Source: AP-15 sp963703665 (GTDB lineage Bacteria > Pseudomonadota > Alphaproteobacteria > ATCC43930 > CGMCC-115725). From it: a DNA stretch of 64,000 nucleotides. The notes beneath the pieces were generated by a model. That model was not told the origin of the DNA. It did not search any database and saw only the letters and a list, made by a program, of their open reading frames with translations. The stretch covers positions 1-64,000 of the forward strand of contig CAVPFB010000009.1 in NCBI GenBank assembly GCA_963703665.1, in the 5' to 3' direction. A program made the translations under genes and the position numbers. Shown piece after piece: positions 26,875 through 36,103 of this stretch (its first letter is position 1; the number at the start of each line of letters is the position of its first letter).

Positions 26875-27878
26875 TCGTCGTCGTGACCGGCGCCAGCGCT
26901 GGGGTCGGCCGCGCAACCGCGCTGGAATTTGCCAAACGCGGATGCGACGTGGCGATCCTGGCGCGCAACCTGCCGCGGCTGGAGACCGTCGCCGGGCTGA
27001 TCCGCAAGCACGGCGTCAGGGCATTGCCGGTGGTCGCCGACGTAGCCGATTTCACCGCGGTGAAGTCAGCCGCCGCCCGCGTCGAGCAGGAGCTCGGCCC
27101 GATCGACCTTTGGGTCAACAACGCGATGGCGACGGCGTTCGCGCCGGTGGCCGAGATCACCCCCGAGGAAGTCCGCCGCGCCACCGAAATCACCTATCTC
27201 GGTCAGGTCCACGGCATGATGGCGGCGCTCTCGCATATGCGCCCGCGCAATCGCGGCACGATCGTCAATGTCGGGTCGGCGCTGGCGTACCGGGCGATCC
27301 CGCTGCAATCGGTTTATTGCGGCGCCAAGTTCGCGGTGCGCGGGTTCACCGACTCGCTGCGCAGCGAGCTGATCCACGACCGATGCGCGATCAACCTGGT
27401 CATGGTTCATCTGCCGGCGGTCAACACCCCGCAGTTCGACTGGGCATTGAACAAGATGGGGCGGCGCACGCAGCCGGTGCCGCCGATCTTTCAACCTGAA
27501 GTGCCGGCAAGAGCGATCGCCTTTGCCGCCGAGCACCCGCATCGCCGCGAGATCTGGGTCGGCTTTTCGACCGTCAAGGCGATCGTCGGCAACGCGGTGA
27601 TGCCGGGCCTGCTCGACCGCTACCTCGCGAAAGCCGGCTACAACGGCCAGCTGACCGACGAGGCGCTGCCCCAGGATGCGCCGGCAAACCTGTTTGAAAC
27701 AGTGGACGGCGAGTTCGGTGCGCATGGCAGGTTCGACGCCCGCGCGCGCAAGCTTTCATGGGAGATGTTCACCAGCCGCCACCGCGATGCGGCCGCCGCC
27801 GCTCTCCTCGGGCTGATGCTGGTCGGAGCGGCCAGCCTGATACGCATCGGCAGCGTTCGCCGGCGTGGGATGGGCTAA
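26871..27878 (+). CDS. Short-chain dehydrogenase/reductase (long C-terminal form)
   Basis: A 335-residue protein with Rossmann glycine motif TGASAGVGRA, NNAMATAF, and catalytic Ser plus Y-x3-K in VGSALAYRAIPLQSVYCGAKF. The C-terminal 100 residues extend beyond a classical SDR and end with a probable TM helix (AAAALLGLMLVGAASLI), as in the DltE/membrane-attached SDR subgroup. It is coupled to the mutarotase by ATGA and convergent with coxD, the two stops sharing CTAA. Confidence 0.85.
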   Translation: MIVVVTGASAGVGRATALEFAKRGCDVAILARNLPRLETVAGLIRKHGVRALPVVADVADFTAVKSAAARVEQELGPIDLWVNNAMATAFAPVAEITPEEVRRATEITYLGQVHGMMAALSHMRPRNRGTIVNVGSALAYRAIPLQSVYCGAKFAVRGFTDSLRSELIHDRCAINLVMVHLPAVNTPQFDWALNKMGRRTQPVPPIFQPEVPARAIAFAAEHPHRREIWVGFSTVKAIVGNAVMPGLLDRYLAKAGYNGQLTDEALPQDAPANLFETVDGEFGAHGRFDARARKLSWEMFTSRHRDAAAAALLGLMLVGAASLIRIGSVRRRGMG

Positions 27879-28186
27879 TGCAGCGGCCAGCCGCGGCGGG
27901 TGGCGTAATCGGTCATGCTGAGCCCGTAGAGGAACAGCAGCCAGAAAAAGCCGGCGCCGGCGAACACCCATTTCAGCGACGGGGGCCCTCTCAGCCGCAT
28001 GAACAGGACGAAGATGATCGCCGCCTGGGTCGCTGCGATGCCGAATTCGGCGGCCGGAGCGAATCTGCCAAGATGCAGATAGGCGCTCAAAATGCTGAGG
28101 CCCGTCAGCAGCAGCAGCACCAGCCAGGCGATGACGTAAGCCAGCGCCGAGCCCTGCGCGGCGGCGCCGTCAGTTGCGCCTTTCAT
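27875..28186 (-). CDS. coxD: Cytochrome c oxidase subunit IV family protein (CoxD)
   Basis: A 103-residue protein with three TM helices (ALAYVIAWLVLLLLTGLSIL, GIAATQAAIIFVLFMRLRG and a C-terminal one), the prokaryotic caa3 subunit IV pattern. ATG 28186 overlaps the coxC stop (TGATG). It is the last gene of the act-cox operon. Confidence 0.85.
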   Translation of the reverse strand: MKGATDGAAAQGSALAYVIAWLVLLLLTGLSILSAYLHLGRFAPAAEFGIAATQAAIIFVLFMRLRGPPSLKWVFAGAGFFWLLFLYGLSMTDYATRRGWPLH

Positions 28187-28821
28187 CACCGTCCCACCAG
28201 ATAGATCGCGGGGTAGAGGAACACCCAGACGGTGTCGACAAAGCTCCAGTAGAGCCCGACCACCTCGAGCGGCGCGTAATAGGCTGGGGTCAGCTCGCCG
28301 CGCCGCACTCGCGCCAGCATGCTGAGGACGAGAGCGATCCCGATCGACAGATGCAGCGCGTGCAGCGGCGTGGCGATAAAGTAGAACACCCAGAACAGCT
28401 CGCTGGCCGGGCCTTCTCCCGGCTTCAAGACGAAGTTGACAGCCGGGACCACGTTGTCCTGGTAATCGAGGTACCATTCAAAGCCTTTGACGCAAACAAA
28501 GGCGATGCCGAGAAATACCGTGGCCAGCAGCCAGAGCACCAGCGAGCGACGGCGCCCCTCGGCGGCCGCGTCGATCGCCAGCACCATGGTCAGGCTGCTG
28601 GTCAGCAAGAGCCCGATGTTGACGCTGCCACACCACAGCACCGCGTCCTTGCCGGCCGCGGCGAATTCATGCGGATAGGCGTTGCGGTAAATGAAATAGG
28701 TGAAGATCAGCGCGCCGAAGAACAAGGTTTCGGTGGCGATGAACCCCCACATGCCGAGCTGCGCCGTTTCGCGCTGCTGCGCCAAGGTCGCATACTGAAG
28801 CTCGGGTCGGAGACTATGCAT
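28186..28821 (-). CDS. coxC: Cytochrome c oxidase subunit III (CoxC)
   Basis: A 211-residue haem-copper oxidase subunit III with five or more TM helices. Visible family blocks are GMWGFIATETLFFGALIFTY (conserved Glu) and FYFIATPLHALHLSIGI, and the ending VGLYWSFVDTVWVFLYPAIYL. Start ATG 28821 overlaps the coxA stop. No catalytic cofactors are expected. Confidence 0.92.
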   Translation of the reverse strand: MHSLRPELQYATLAQQRETAQLGMWGFIATETLFFGALIFTYFIYRNAYPHEFAAAGKDAVLWCGSVNIGLLLTSSLTMVLAIDAAAEGRRRSLVLWLLATVFLGIAFVCVKGFEWYLDYQDNVVPAVNFVLKPGEGPASELFWVFYFIATPLHALHLSIGIALVLSMLARVRRGELTPAYYAPLEVVGLYWSFVDTVWVFLYPAIYLVGR

Positions 28822-30451
28822 TGGTCGCGCCGTTCTGCGCGGTGAAGCTGCCGTCTTCAGCGTTGTAGGCATAGGGCTCGACGGTGACGACCGGCGTGCG
28901 GGCGAAATTATACTGGGGCGGCGGCGACGAGGTCTGCCACTCGAGGCCGGTCGCGCGCCACGGGTTCGGGCCCGCCCGCTCGCCGTAGAACAGCGACCAC
29001 ACCAGATAGCCGAGCGGCATGATATAGGCGACCGCCAGGATCGAGGCCCCGGCGGAGGACAGTACATTCCAGGACTGCCACTGCGGCGGATAGGAATAGT
29101 AGCGCCGCGGCATGCCCAGATAGCCGAGAATGAATTGCGGAAAGAAGGTCAGGTTGAACCCGACGAAGGTCAGGATCGCGGCAAACCGCGCCCACATCTC
29201 GGGATAGAGCCGGCCGGTGATCTTTGGCCACCAATAATGCAATCCGCCGAAAAAGGCGCTGACCGTGCCGCCGACCATGATGTAGTGGAAATGGGCGATG
29301 ACGAAATAGGTGGCGTGCAGATCGACGTCGAGCCCCACAGTCGCCAGGATCAGCCCGGTCAGGCCGCCGATCGTGAACAGGACGACAAACCCGAGCGCGT
29401 AGATCATCGGCGCATCGAAGACGATCGAACCCTTGTGCAGGCTGGCGGTCCAGTTGAACACCTTGATCGCAGAAGGCAGCGCCACAAAGAAGGTCATCAG
29501 CGAGAAGAACACGCCGGAATAGATCGAGATTCCGGCGACGAACATGTGATGTCCCCAGACAAAGAAGGTCAGCACCGCGAGCGAAATCAGGGCAATGGTC
29601 ATGCCCTTATAGCCGAAGATCGATTTTCTGGCGTAACAGGTGACCAGCTCGCTGATCACGCCCATCGCCGGCAAAATCATGATGTAGACGGCCGGATGCG
29701 AGTAGAACCAGAACATATGCTGGTACAGCAGCGGATCGCCGCCGAGCGACGGATCGAAAATACCGACGTGCATGACCCGTTCCATTGCCACCAGAAACAC
29801 CGTCATCGCCAATACCGGGGTGGCCAGCAGCATCACCAGGCTGACCGTATAGATCCCCCAGACGAACAGCGGCAGCCGCATCCAGGTCATGCCGGGCGCG
29901 CGCAGCCGATGCACCGTCACGACGAAATTGAGCCCGGTCATGATCGAGGAGAACCCATTGACGAACACCGCCAATGTCGCGGCGACCACATACCCGTTTG
30001 AAAACAAAGTCGAATACGGCGTGTAAAAGGTCCAGCCGGTATCGACCCCGCCCATGATCAGCGCGAACAGCAGGATCAGGCCCGAAAGGTTGAACACGTA
30101 CCAGCTGGCGAGGTTGATCCGCGGAAACGCCAGGTCGTGCGCACCGATCGCCAATGGCAGCACGAAATTGCCGAGCGTTGTCGGGATCGACGGGATCAGG
30201 AAAAACCACACCATGATCACGCCGTGCATCGTGAACATGCGGTTGTAGATGTCGGGCTGCAGCAGCCCGGTCGGCGTCGCCAGGTTCAGGCGAATCATGG
30301 TCGCGGCAAAGCCGCCGATAAAAAAGAAAAAGGTAATCGAGGCGAAGAACAGCAACGCAATGCGTTTGTGGTCTCTGGTCAGAAGCCACGAGCGAACCGT
30401 GTTTTCGGAGGTCAGATAACTGGTCGGAACGTCGGCCGTAATCGACGTCAT
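28814..30451 (-). CDS. coxA: Cytochrome c oxidase subunit I (CoxA), A2-type
   Basis: A 545-residue, twelve-helix catalytic subunit. Haem/CuB ligands are visible: MHGVIMV (low-spin haem His), YSHPAVYIMILP (CuB His and cross-linked Tyr), WGHHMF (two CuB His) and HFHYIMVGG (both haem His). The helix-VI motif is YSHPAVY rather than HPEVY, which defines the A2 subfamily lacking the D-channel glutamate. IKVFNW retains the K-channel Lys. It reduces O2 to water while pumping protons in the inner membrane. It overlaps coxB by ATGA. Confidence 0.93.
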   Translation of the reverse strand: MTSITADVPTSYLTSENTVRSWLLTRDHKRIALLFFASITFFFFIGGFAATMIRLNLATPTGLLQPDIYNRMFTMHGVIMVWFFLIPSIPTTLGNFVLPLAIGAHDLAFPRINLASWYVFNLSGLILLFALIMGGVDTGWTFYTPYSTLFSNGYVVAATLAVFVNGFSSIMTGLNFVVTVHRLRAPGMTWMRLPLFVWGIYTVSLVMLLATPVLAMTVFLVAMERVMHVGIFDPSLGGDPLLYQHMFWFYSHPAVYIMILPAMGVISELVTCYARKSIFGYKGMTIALISLAVLTFFVWGHHMFVAGISIYSGVFFSLMTFFVALPSAIKVFNWTASLHKGSIVFDAPMIYALGFVVLFTIGGLTGLILATVGLDVDLHATYFVIAHFHYIMVGGTVSAFFGGLHYWWPKITGRLYPEMWARFAAILTFVGFNLTFFPQFILGYLGMPRRYYSYPPQWQSWNVLSSAGASILAVAYIMPLGYLVWSLFYGERAGPNPWRATGLEWQTSSPPPQYNFARTPVVTVEPYAYNAEDGSFTAQNGATNA

Positions 30452-31421
30452 GGCGGCGGTTCCTTGGGCGAGGGTTCCTTGAGCGGCGGTCCTGGTGGCG
30501 AGCGATTGGATGTAGGCGACCAGCTTGATGACTTCGTCTTCGCTGAGCTGCGCCCGAAAAATCGGGCATGACCGGTGGATAGCCGGCAACCGTGAAGGTC
30601 CGCGGCTCGAGGATGCAATCGTGCAGATAGCGCTCGTCGGCCCGCACCGTCGAGCCGTCCTGCAGCTGCACGAGGCTGCCGTAGACGCCTTCGAGCGGCG
30701 GCGCGTGGACCGTGCTGTTGGCGCCGTGACAGCCGCTGCAGCCGCGCTCGCGGAACAGTGCCTCGCCCTGCTGCGCCAACGATCCGTGCACTCCCTGATC
30801 GGTCAGCCAGCGCGCATAATCGGCGGGCTTCATGACATAGACTTCGCCGATCATATGCGCGTGCTGTGTGCCACAGTATTGGGTGCATTCGATCTGGTAT
30901 CGGCCGGTGTCGGTCGCTTTGAACCACACCGTTTCGTAAGTGCCGGGCAGGACATCGTGCTTGATCCGGAATGCCGGAACAAAGAAGCTGTGGATCACGT
31001 CCTGCGAGGTCAGCACCAGCCGGACGGTCTCGTTGACCGGCACATGCAGCGCATCGATCTCGCGCTGGCCGCCCGGGTGCTCGATCTTCCACATCCACTG
31101 CTTGCCGACGACAAAGACTTCGAGATCACCGGCCGGCGACTTGTAAAGCCAGATATAGACCATCGCACCCCAGACGAAGAGCACCAGAAACGCGACCAAG
31201 GTCGCAACCGTCCAGCCGATTTCAAAGACCCAGCTCTTTTGCGTCGGGTCGGCGCGCGAGGCGCTGCTGCCGCGCCGATAGCGCAGGCAGAACACCAGCA
31301 TCAGCCCGCAGACCAGCAGCAGGATCAGACCGGAGACGACAAGCTCGGCAATATAGAGCGCGTTGACCACCTGGCCGTTGACGGCAGCGGTGTTCGGCCA
31401 GAACGGGACCCACTGGTACAT
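30448..31421 (-). CDS. coxB: Cytochrome c oxidase subunit II with fused cytochrome c (caa3-type CoxB; frameshifts)
   Basis: Two N-terminal TM helices anchor a CuA domain (HSFFVPAFRIKHDVLPG and CTQYCGTQHAHM: two Cys, His and Met ligands), followed by a C-terminal c-type haem domain, CSGCHG with Met in PPVMPDF. Near 30550-30560 an extra base shifts the frame before LSEDEVIKLVAYIQSLA. A second shift near 30460-30510 would bring the stop to 30448, overlapping coxA as ATGA like the other junctions. It accepts electrons from ACIII or a soluble carrier. Confidence 0.88.
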
Positions 31422-31428
31422 CGCCGGC

Positions 31429-32217
31429 TCAACCGTGACGCCGTCGCCAGATCGCGGAGAAGACGACGATGCCGCCCGCCATCGCCGCCAGGTTGATGAC
31501 GGCGAAGGCGGTTTCGATCGGCACCGTGTAGGGACCGAGCAACGGATCCTCGCCGTGGCACCATAAGACCAGCCGGTACAGCGGCCCCTGCACCTCCGCT
31601 GCTGCGGCGCCGTCCAACGCGGTCTGCAGATCCGCCGGCGTCGGGTCGATTTCGCGCAGATAGCGGCTGATCGTGCCGTTCGGGGCGGCGAGGACGAAGC
31701 CGACCGGATGCATGTACTGGTCGAGCGCCGCATCGTAGCGATAGGGAAAGCCGACCGCGGCGGCGATGCGCTCGACCGCGGTTTCCGGCCCGGTCAGGAA
31801 ATGCCACCCGGCGGCGGCGTCCGGATGGCGATATATCGCTCAGATATTTGGCTTTCGCCGCTGTCGCGTCGGCCGGCGTGTCGCGCGGGTCGATGCTGAT
31901 CGCGACCACCTGAAAATCACGGCCGGCGTCGCGCGGGACCCGGTCGAGTGCTGCGGCGAGAGCGCCGAGGGCCAGCCCGCACAAGGTCTTGCAGTGCAGA
32001 TATTCGAGCACCAGGAGCACCGGCTTACCGACGAAAAACTGCACCGAGAGGGACGGCGCGGCCGTGCTCGTCGGCGCAGGCGCAGACCGAGCGGCAGGTG
32101 CGCGCCCGGATGCGGCTGAAAGGCGAGACCCGAGAAATCGGCGGCCGATGCCGGCACCGCCGCGGCCAAAGCCAGCATCACGATCGCCGCGAGCGGCGCG
32201 ACCAGCCGGGGTCTCAC
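31429..32217 (-). CDS. sco: SCO1/SenC copper chaperone (three frameshifts)
   Basis: GTG 32217 (overlapping the preceding stop) starts a signal peptide (LVAPLAAIVMLALAAAVPASA). Correcting one extra base each at about 32075-32090, 32037-32048 and 31825-31835 joins DEHGRAVPLG, FFVGKPVLLVLEYLHCKTLCG (CuA-loading CxxxC), VVAISIDPRDTPADA, YRHPDAAAGWHFLTGPE and HPVGFVLAAPNGTISRY (the conserved His is usual in SCO). A C-terminal TM segment follows. SCO delivers copper to the CuA site of CoxB, the next gene. Confidence 0.82.
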
Positions 32218-32588
32218 GGCGGCGCCTTCGGAAAGCCGGGAATCCCTTTCGCGGCGAGTTCCTTGATCGCCTGGGCGATCGGGATGTGGACGATGCCTCT
32301 TTTCTTGTCGATCCAGTAATAACTATCCAGCTCTTTCTCCTCCTTGGCGCGGAACCTCGCGAGATCCTCAGCCGGATCGATCTGCAGGCGCGGTTGCGGC
32401 GGCTCTACGCTCAGGCGCCGGCTGACATCCGACACCGCCCCGGGAAACGCGCCGACCAGCAAGAAGGCCCCGATCACCAGAAGCGCCAAGATTCCCAGAA
32501 AAGCGATGCCGACCGTGCGCAGCGGCCAGTCTGACGGCTCGAAAGCGGTTTCGGGATTGTCCTTGATGCGCCGATCGAGCTCAGCCAT
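32214..32588 (-). CDS. Conserved single-TM protein of the ACIII-cox operon
   Basis: A 124-residue protein: an acidic N-terminus, one TM helix (VGIAFLGILALLVIGAFLLVG), then a periplasmic helical part with LARFRAKEEKELDSYYWIDKKRGIVHIPI. Small proteins ending in a Tyr-x-W-x-D-x3-G-hydrophobic-R/H-I-P-I segment occur in the same place in many ACIII-caa3 loci. Their role is not established. It overlaps actF by 8 bases and sco by GTGA. Confidence 0.75.
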   Translation of the reverse strand: MAELDRRIKDNPETAFEPSDWPLRTVGIAFLGILALLVIGAFLLVGAFPGAVSDVSRRLSVEPPQPRLQIDPAEDLARFRAKEEKELDSYYWIDKKRGIVHIPIAQAIKELAAKGIPGFPKAPP

Positions 32589-33706
32589 GATGCGTCTTCC
32601 AGCCCTGCATCGCTCCGAGCGCAACAGCGGCGCCATTGCGTAGCCACCACAAGAACAGCAGCATTAGGAGCCCGCCCAGGGCGAGGACCGCGCCGGCATC
32701 GAGCCAGAACGGCCCGGCCCGGCGGAACACCGGCAGCACCAGCCACCATTTGTCAGCCGCATTACCGAACAGGATCAGCACGCAGACCGCGGCAACGACG
32801 ACGCGGCTGCGCTTGCCAGGCTGCGAGACCAGCGCAAAAAACGGCACGAAAAAGCCGAGCGCAGCGGCGACATACAACGCCGCCTGCCAGATCCCGGCCA
32901 TGCGGATCAGATACCAGGGAATCTCGTCTTTGAGGTTTTCCTCCCAGATGATCAGGAACTGGCAGAATTCGACATAGGCCCAAAAGATCGTCGTCGCCAG
33001 CAGAATGGCGGCGAGGTCGGCCATGTGGTCACGCCGACTACCTGGCGAGGGAGTGTCCAATGGCGCTCGGGCGACGGCGACGACCAGCAGCACCAGCGCG
33101 AATCCGGTGTTGAACCAGCCGGCCCCGGCGATCATCGGGAACACCGACGACCAGAAGTCCGGCTCGACCGACAGCATCCAGTCGATCGAGGCGAAGCCCG
33201 CGGAAAAGGCCAAGCAAGATCAGCCCGATACCGCTCAGCCAGGACAGCCCGGGGGCGATCGGCCCGGCCTCGGCGCGCGACCCGAGCAGCGCATAGGCGG
33301 CGAGCAGGTTCCACAGCACCAGGTAAATCGCATAGCGCAGATAAAACCCAGTGCTGTTCAGATAGAACGTATTGGGAAGATTGGCGGCCGGATGCGTCCA
33401 GCTGTAGAGGCGTGCAGACCGATAAAGGCCGGGATCCCGGCGAGGGTGGTCGAGCGGCATCGTCGCGATCGCCGCGTTCAATACCGGGCGGGCGGTCGCC
33501 ATCCAGCGTCCGCCGCTCAGATCGTGGACCATCACCAGCGTGATCCCGGCCAGCGGCACGCCGAGCCACAGCAAAAAGCTGCACAACCAGGCCCGGAAAA
33601 ACCCGGCGGGGTCGATGACCCCGCCGACCACACAGCCGACGACGCCGAGCACCAGTGCGCCGAGCGCCGCGAGGTTGAGCCGGTGCCAGGTGCGGTCTGC
33701 GCTCAT
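32581..33706 (-). CDS. actF: Alternative complex III subunit ActF (NrfD-like; frameshifts)
   Basis: A polytopic quinol-side subunit. The first part (MSADRTWHRLNLAALGALVL...) has several TM helices. Between about 33455 and 33415 a +1 and a -1 shift garble some 14 residues (the correct reading restores TTLAGIPAFIGLHA before YSWTHP). At about 33208 an extra base moves the frame to FASIDWMLSVEPDFWSSVFPM and the remaining helices, ending WKTHHG. About 375 residues corrected. It pairs with ActC in the membrane. Confidence 0.85.
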
Positions 33707-34212
33707 TGCAGGGACGCCCGCTGCTCGGCCGGCACATCGGCGAGCTTGGCGTCGGCGCTCGCCTGCAAGGCCCGGATATAGGCGACGATCGCCCACCGGT
33801 CGGCTGGAGCCACCCGGTCGGCATAGGGGAACATGGCGCCGTAGCCATGGGTGATCACGTCGTAGAAATGCTGGACCGGCGCCTCGCGCAGACGCGCGAT
33901 GTAATAGGAGGGGGGCGAGGGAAAGCCGCGCTGCACGATCATCCCGTGACCGTCGCCGACGCGGCTGTGGCAGGGGGCGCAGTAGATGTCGAAGCGCTGC
34001 TGGCCGCGCTCCAGCAAAGCGACGGTGACGGGGGGGATCGGCACCGGCACATCGTCGCGCGCGATGACGTGCGCCGGCGGCAGGGCGGGCCAATTCGCCT
34101 CCGCGCCGTAGGGCAGCTCGAACGGCAGCCGTTTTGGCTGGTTGGCCATGTTGTCGCAGGCCACCGCGGCGAGGCACAGACCGGCCGCCGCGAGCAGCGG
34201 CTTAGCCCTCAT
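33703..34212 (-). CDS. actE: Alternative complex III monohaem cytochrome ActE
   Basis: A 169-residue lipoprotein cytochrome c: lipobox LAAVAC at residues 14-19, haem site CAPCHS and axial Met in GYGAMFPYADR. It is coupled by ATGA to both actD and actF. It is expected to pass electrons from the ActA/ActB haems and clusters towards the oxidase. Confidence 0.9.
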   Translation of the reverse strand: MRAKPLLAAAGLCLAAVACDNMANQPKRLPFELPYGAEANWPALPPAHVIARDDVPVPIPPVTVALLERGQQRFDIYCAPCHSRVGDGHGMIVQRGFPSPPSYYIARLREAPVQHFYDVITHGYGAMFPYADRVAPADRWAIVAYIRALQASADAKLADVPAEQRASLQ

Positions 34213-34748
34213 GCCGGCACCTCGGCCACCTGCTCGGCGCCGTGGCGCTCGAAGATGCGGCGGACATGGTCGGGCTCGAAGCTCGGGTCGCGCGCTCCGA
34301 CGCACAGGACGAAGCGGTCCGCTGAGGCCCGGTCGAATTCGGGGGCGGCAAAGATCGGGTGATAGAGCAGCGGCAGTCGGCACGACGCCAGCAGCGCGAA
34401 AAAGCCGGCGGCGACCGCACACAGCACGGTGAACTCGAAGGTGCCGACGATAAACGCCGGCCAGCTGTTGTACGGACGGCCGCCGACATTGATCGGGTAA
34501 TTGAGCGCCTCGTCCCAATACTGGATGAAGTAGCCGCAGACCGCGCCGAACAGGGCGCCGATCGCGATCGCCAGCGGCAGCCAGGTGCGCCGGCCGGGGC
34601 GGAGCAGCTCGTCGAGCCCTTCGACCGGGTAGGGCGTGTGCGCCTCGACCGCGCGAAAGCCCAGTGCCTGCAACTGCCGCGCCGCCTCCGTCACCGCGCC
34701 GGCGGTGGCGAAGACGCCGATCATGCCGTAGAGCCGCTGCTCGCTCAC
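34209..34748 (-). CDS. actD: Alternative complex III subunit ActD (DUF3341)
   Basis: GTG 34748 lies behind GGAGGAG and overlaps the actC tail by GTGA. The 179-residue product begins with a small alpha/beta domain (MIGVFATAGAVTEAARQL, THTPYPVEGLDE-like) followed by two TM helices, as in DUF3341/ActD. It is a structural subunit without known cofactors. Confidence 0.9.
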   Translation of the reverse strand: MSEQRLYGMIGVFATAGAVTEAARQLQALGFRAVEAHTPYPVEGLDELLRPGRRTWLPLAIAIGALFGAVCGYFIQYWDEALNYPINVGGRPYNSWPAFIVGTFEFTVLCAVAAGFFALLASCRLPLLYHPIFAAPEFDRASADRFVLCVGARDPSFEPDHVRRIFERHGAEQVAEVPA

Positions 34749-36103
34749 TGCGAGCTCCTCCGGTCGACGATCTCGCGCACCTCGGCGATCGAGACGATCG
34801 GGAGCAGCCGCAGAATCACAAAAAATATCGTCAGGAACAGCCCGATGGTCCCGGCCAAGGTCGCCCAGTCCCACAATGTCGGGTAATAAACGCCCCACTC
34901 CGAGGGCATCTAGTTGTGGCTGAGGCTCGGGATCACGATCACAAAGCGCTCGAGCCACATGCCGACGATGATGCCGAGCGAGATCAGGAACAGCAGGATC
35001 TCGTTGCGGCGCACCGACGGCAGCCATAGGAGCTGCGGGATCAGGATGTTGAGTGCGATCTTCGCCCAATATGAGGGGGCATAGAAGCCGAAGATGCGGA
35101 AAAAGAACTCGCTCCGATCGGCGACGTTGCTGCCGTAAATCGCACCCCACGCCTCCCACAGATAGGAGTAGGCGAGCATCACGCTGCCGACCAGCATGAC
35201 CTTGGCCAGTGCGTTGAAATGATATTCGGTGATTACGTCCTGCAGCCCGTAGCCGCGGCGGACCAGGATCGTCAGCATGATCACCAGCGCCAGCCCGGAA
35301 ATCACCGCGCCAAAAAAGAAATACGGCGGGAACTGCGTCGAATGCCAACCCGGGGTCAGGCCGCCGGCGAAATCGAGGCCGACCACGCTGTGCACCGAAA
35401 TCACCATCGGCGCCATGATCGCGCACATGATGAAATAGACGGTCTGATGGTTGCGCCAGTGCCGCGCCGAGCCGCGCCAGCCGAGCGCCATGATCCCGTA
35501 GAGGATCTGCTTCCGCCGCGTCTGCGCCAGATCGCGCACGGTCGCGACATCGGGCAACAGCCCGACGTAGTAGAACATGACCGACATCAAAATGTAGCAC
35601 AGCAGGCAGATGAAATCCCACCACAATGGGCTGCGCACTTGCGGCCATACCCCCATCACCGTCGAATACGGGAACAGCCAGTAAAAAAATCCGGGGCGGC
35701 CCAGATGCAGGATCGGCATCACGCCGGCGCAGGCCGCAGCACTCAGCATCATCGATTCGGCGATCCGGTTGGTCGCCGAGCGCCACGGCGAGCGCGTCAG
35801 ATAAAACAATGCCGAGACGATCGTGCCGCCGCTCGCCAGCGCGATCCACCACACATATTCGGCGATCGCCAGACCCCAGGCGACCGGGATCTCGACCCCC
35901 CAGACGCCGATGCCGTTGATAAACAGCCAGGCGATCGCGACGACCAAGGTCAGCAGCAGCAGGAGCGAGATGCCGAAGCCGATCCACCACCAACGCGGCG
36001 CATGCGGCCGCAACACCCGCTCGCTGACCTCCTCGCTGAGCGAGGCCATGGTGACGCCTGGCCGGACGACCGGCGCCTCGCTCGGCAGCTCGGCGACGGT
36101 CAT
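34745..36103 (-). CDS. actC: Alternative complex III subunit ActC (NrfD-like) with in-frame amber codon
   Basis: Polytopic NrfD-family protein (quinone-binding membrane subunit), with ATG 36103 overlapping the actB stop. The frame runs to SLSHN then TAG at 34912-34910, and continues in the same frame as MPSEWGVYYPTLWDWATLAG... through one more TM helix to TGA 34745, overlapping actD. Homologues have Tyr (SLSHDY-type) at this point and the final helix belongs to the same protein. TAG is thus most simply a TAC to TAG change, or a sequence error. Confidence 0.88.

Noticed and set aside
30451..31421. CoxB-CoxA gene fusion suggested by continuous reading after one shift
   Set aside because: A second one-base shift places a TGA overlapping the coxA ATG, matching the ATGA overlaps at the other junctions. 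A fusion is less likely.
29135..31496. Rightward Arg/His/Gln-rich open frames over cox genes
   Set aside because: They mirror coxA and coxB, have no domain similarity and show the composition typical of antisense frames.
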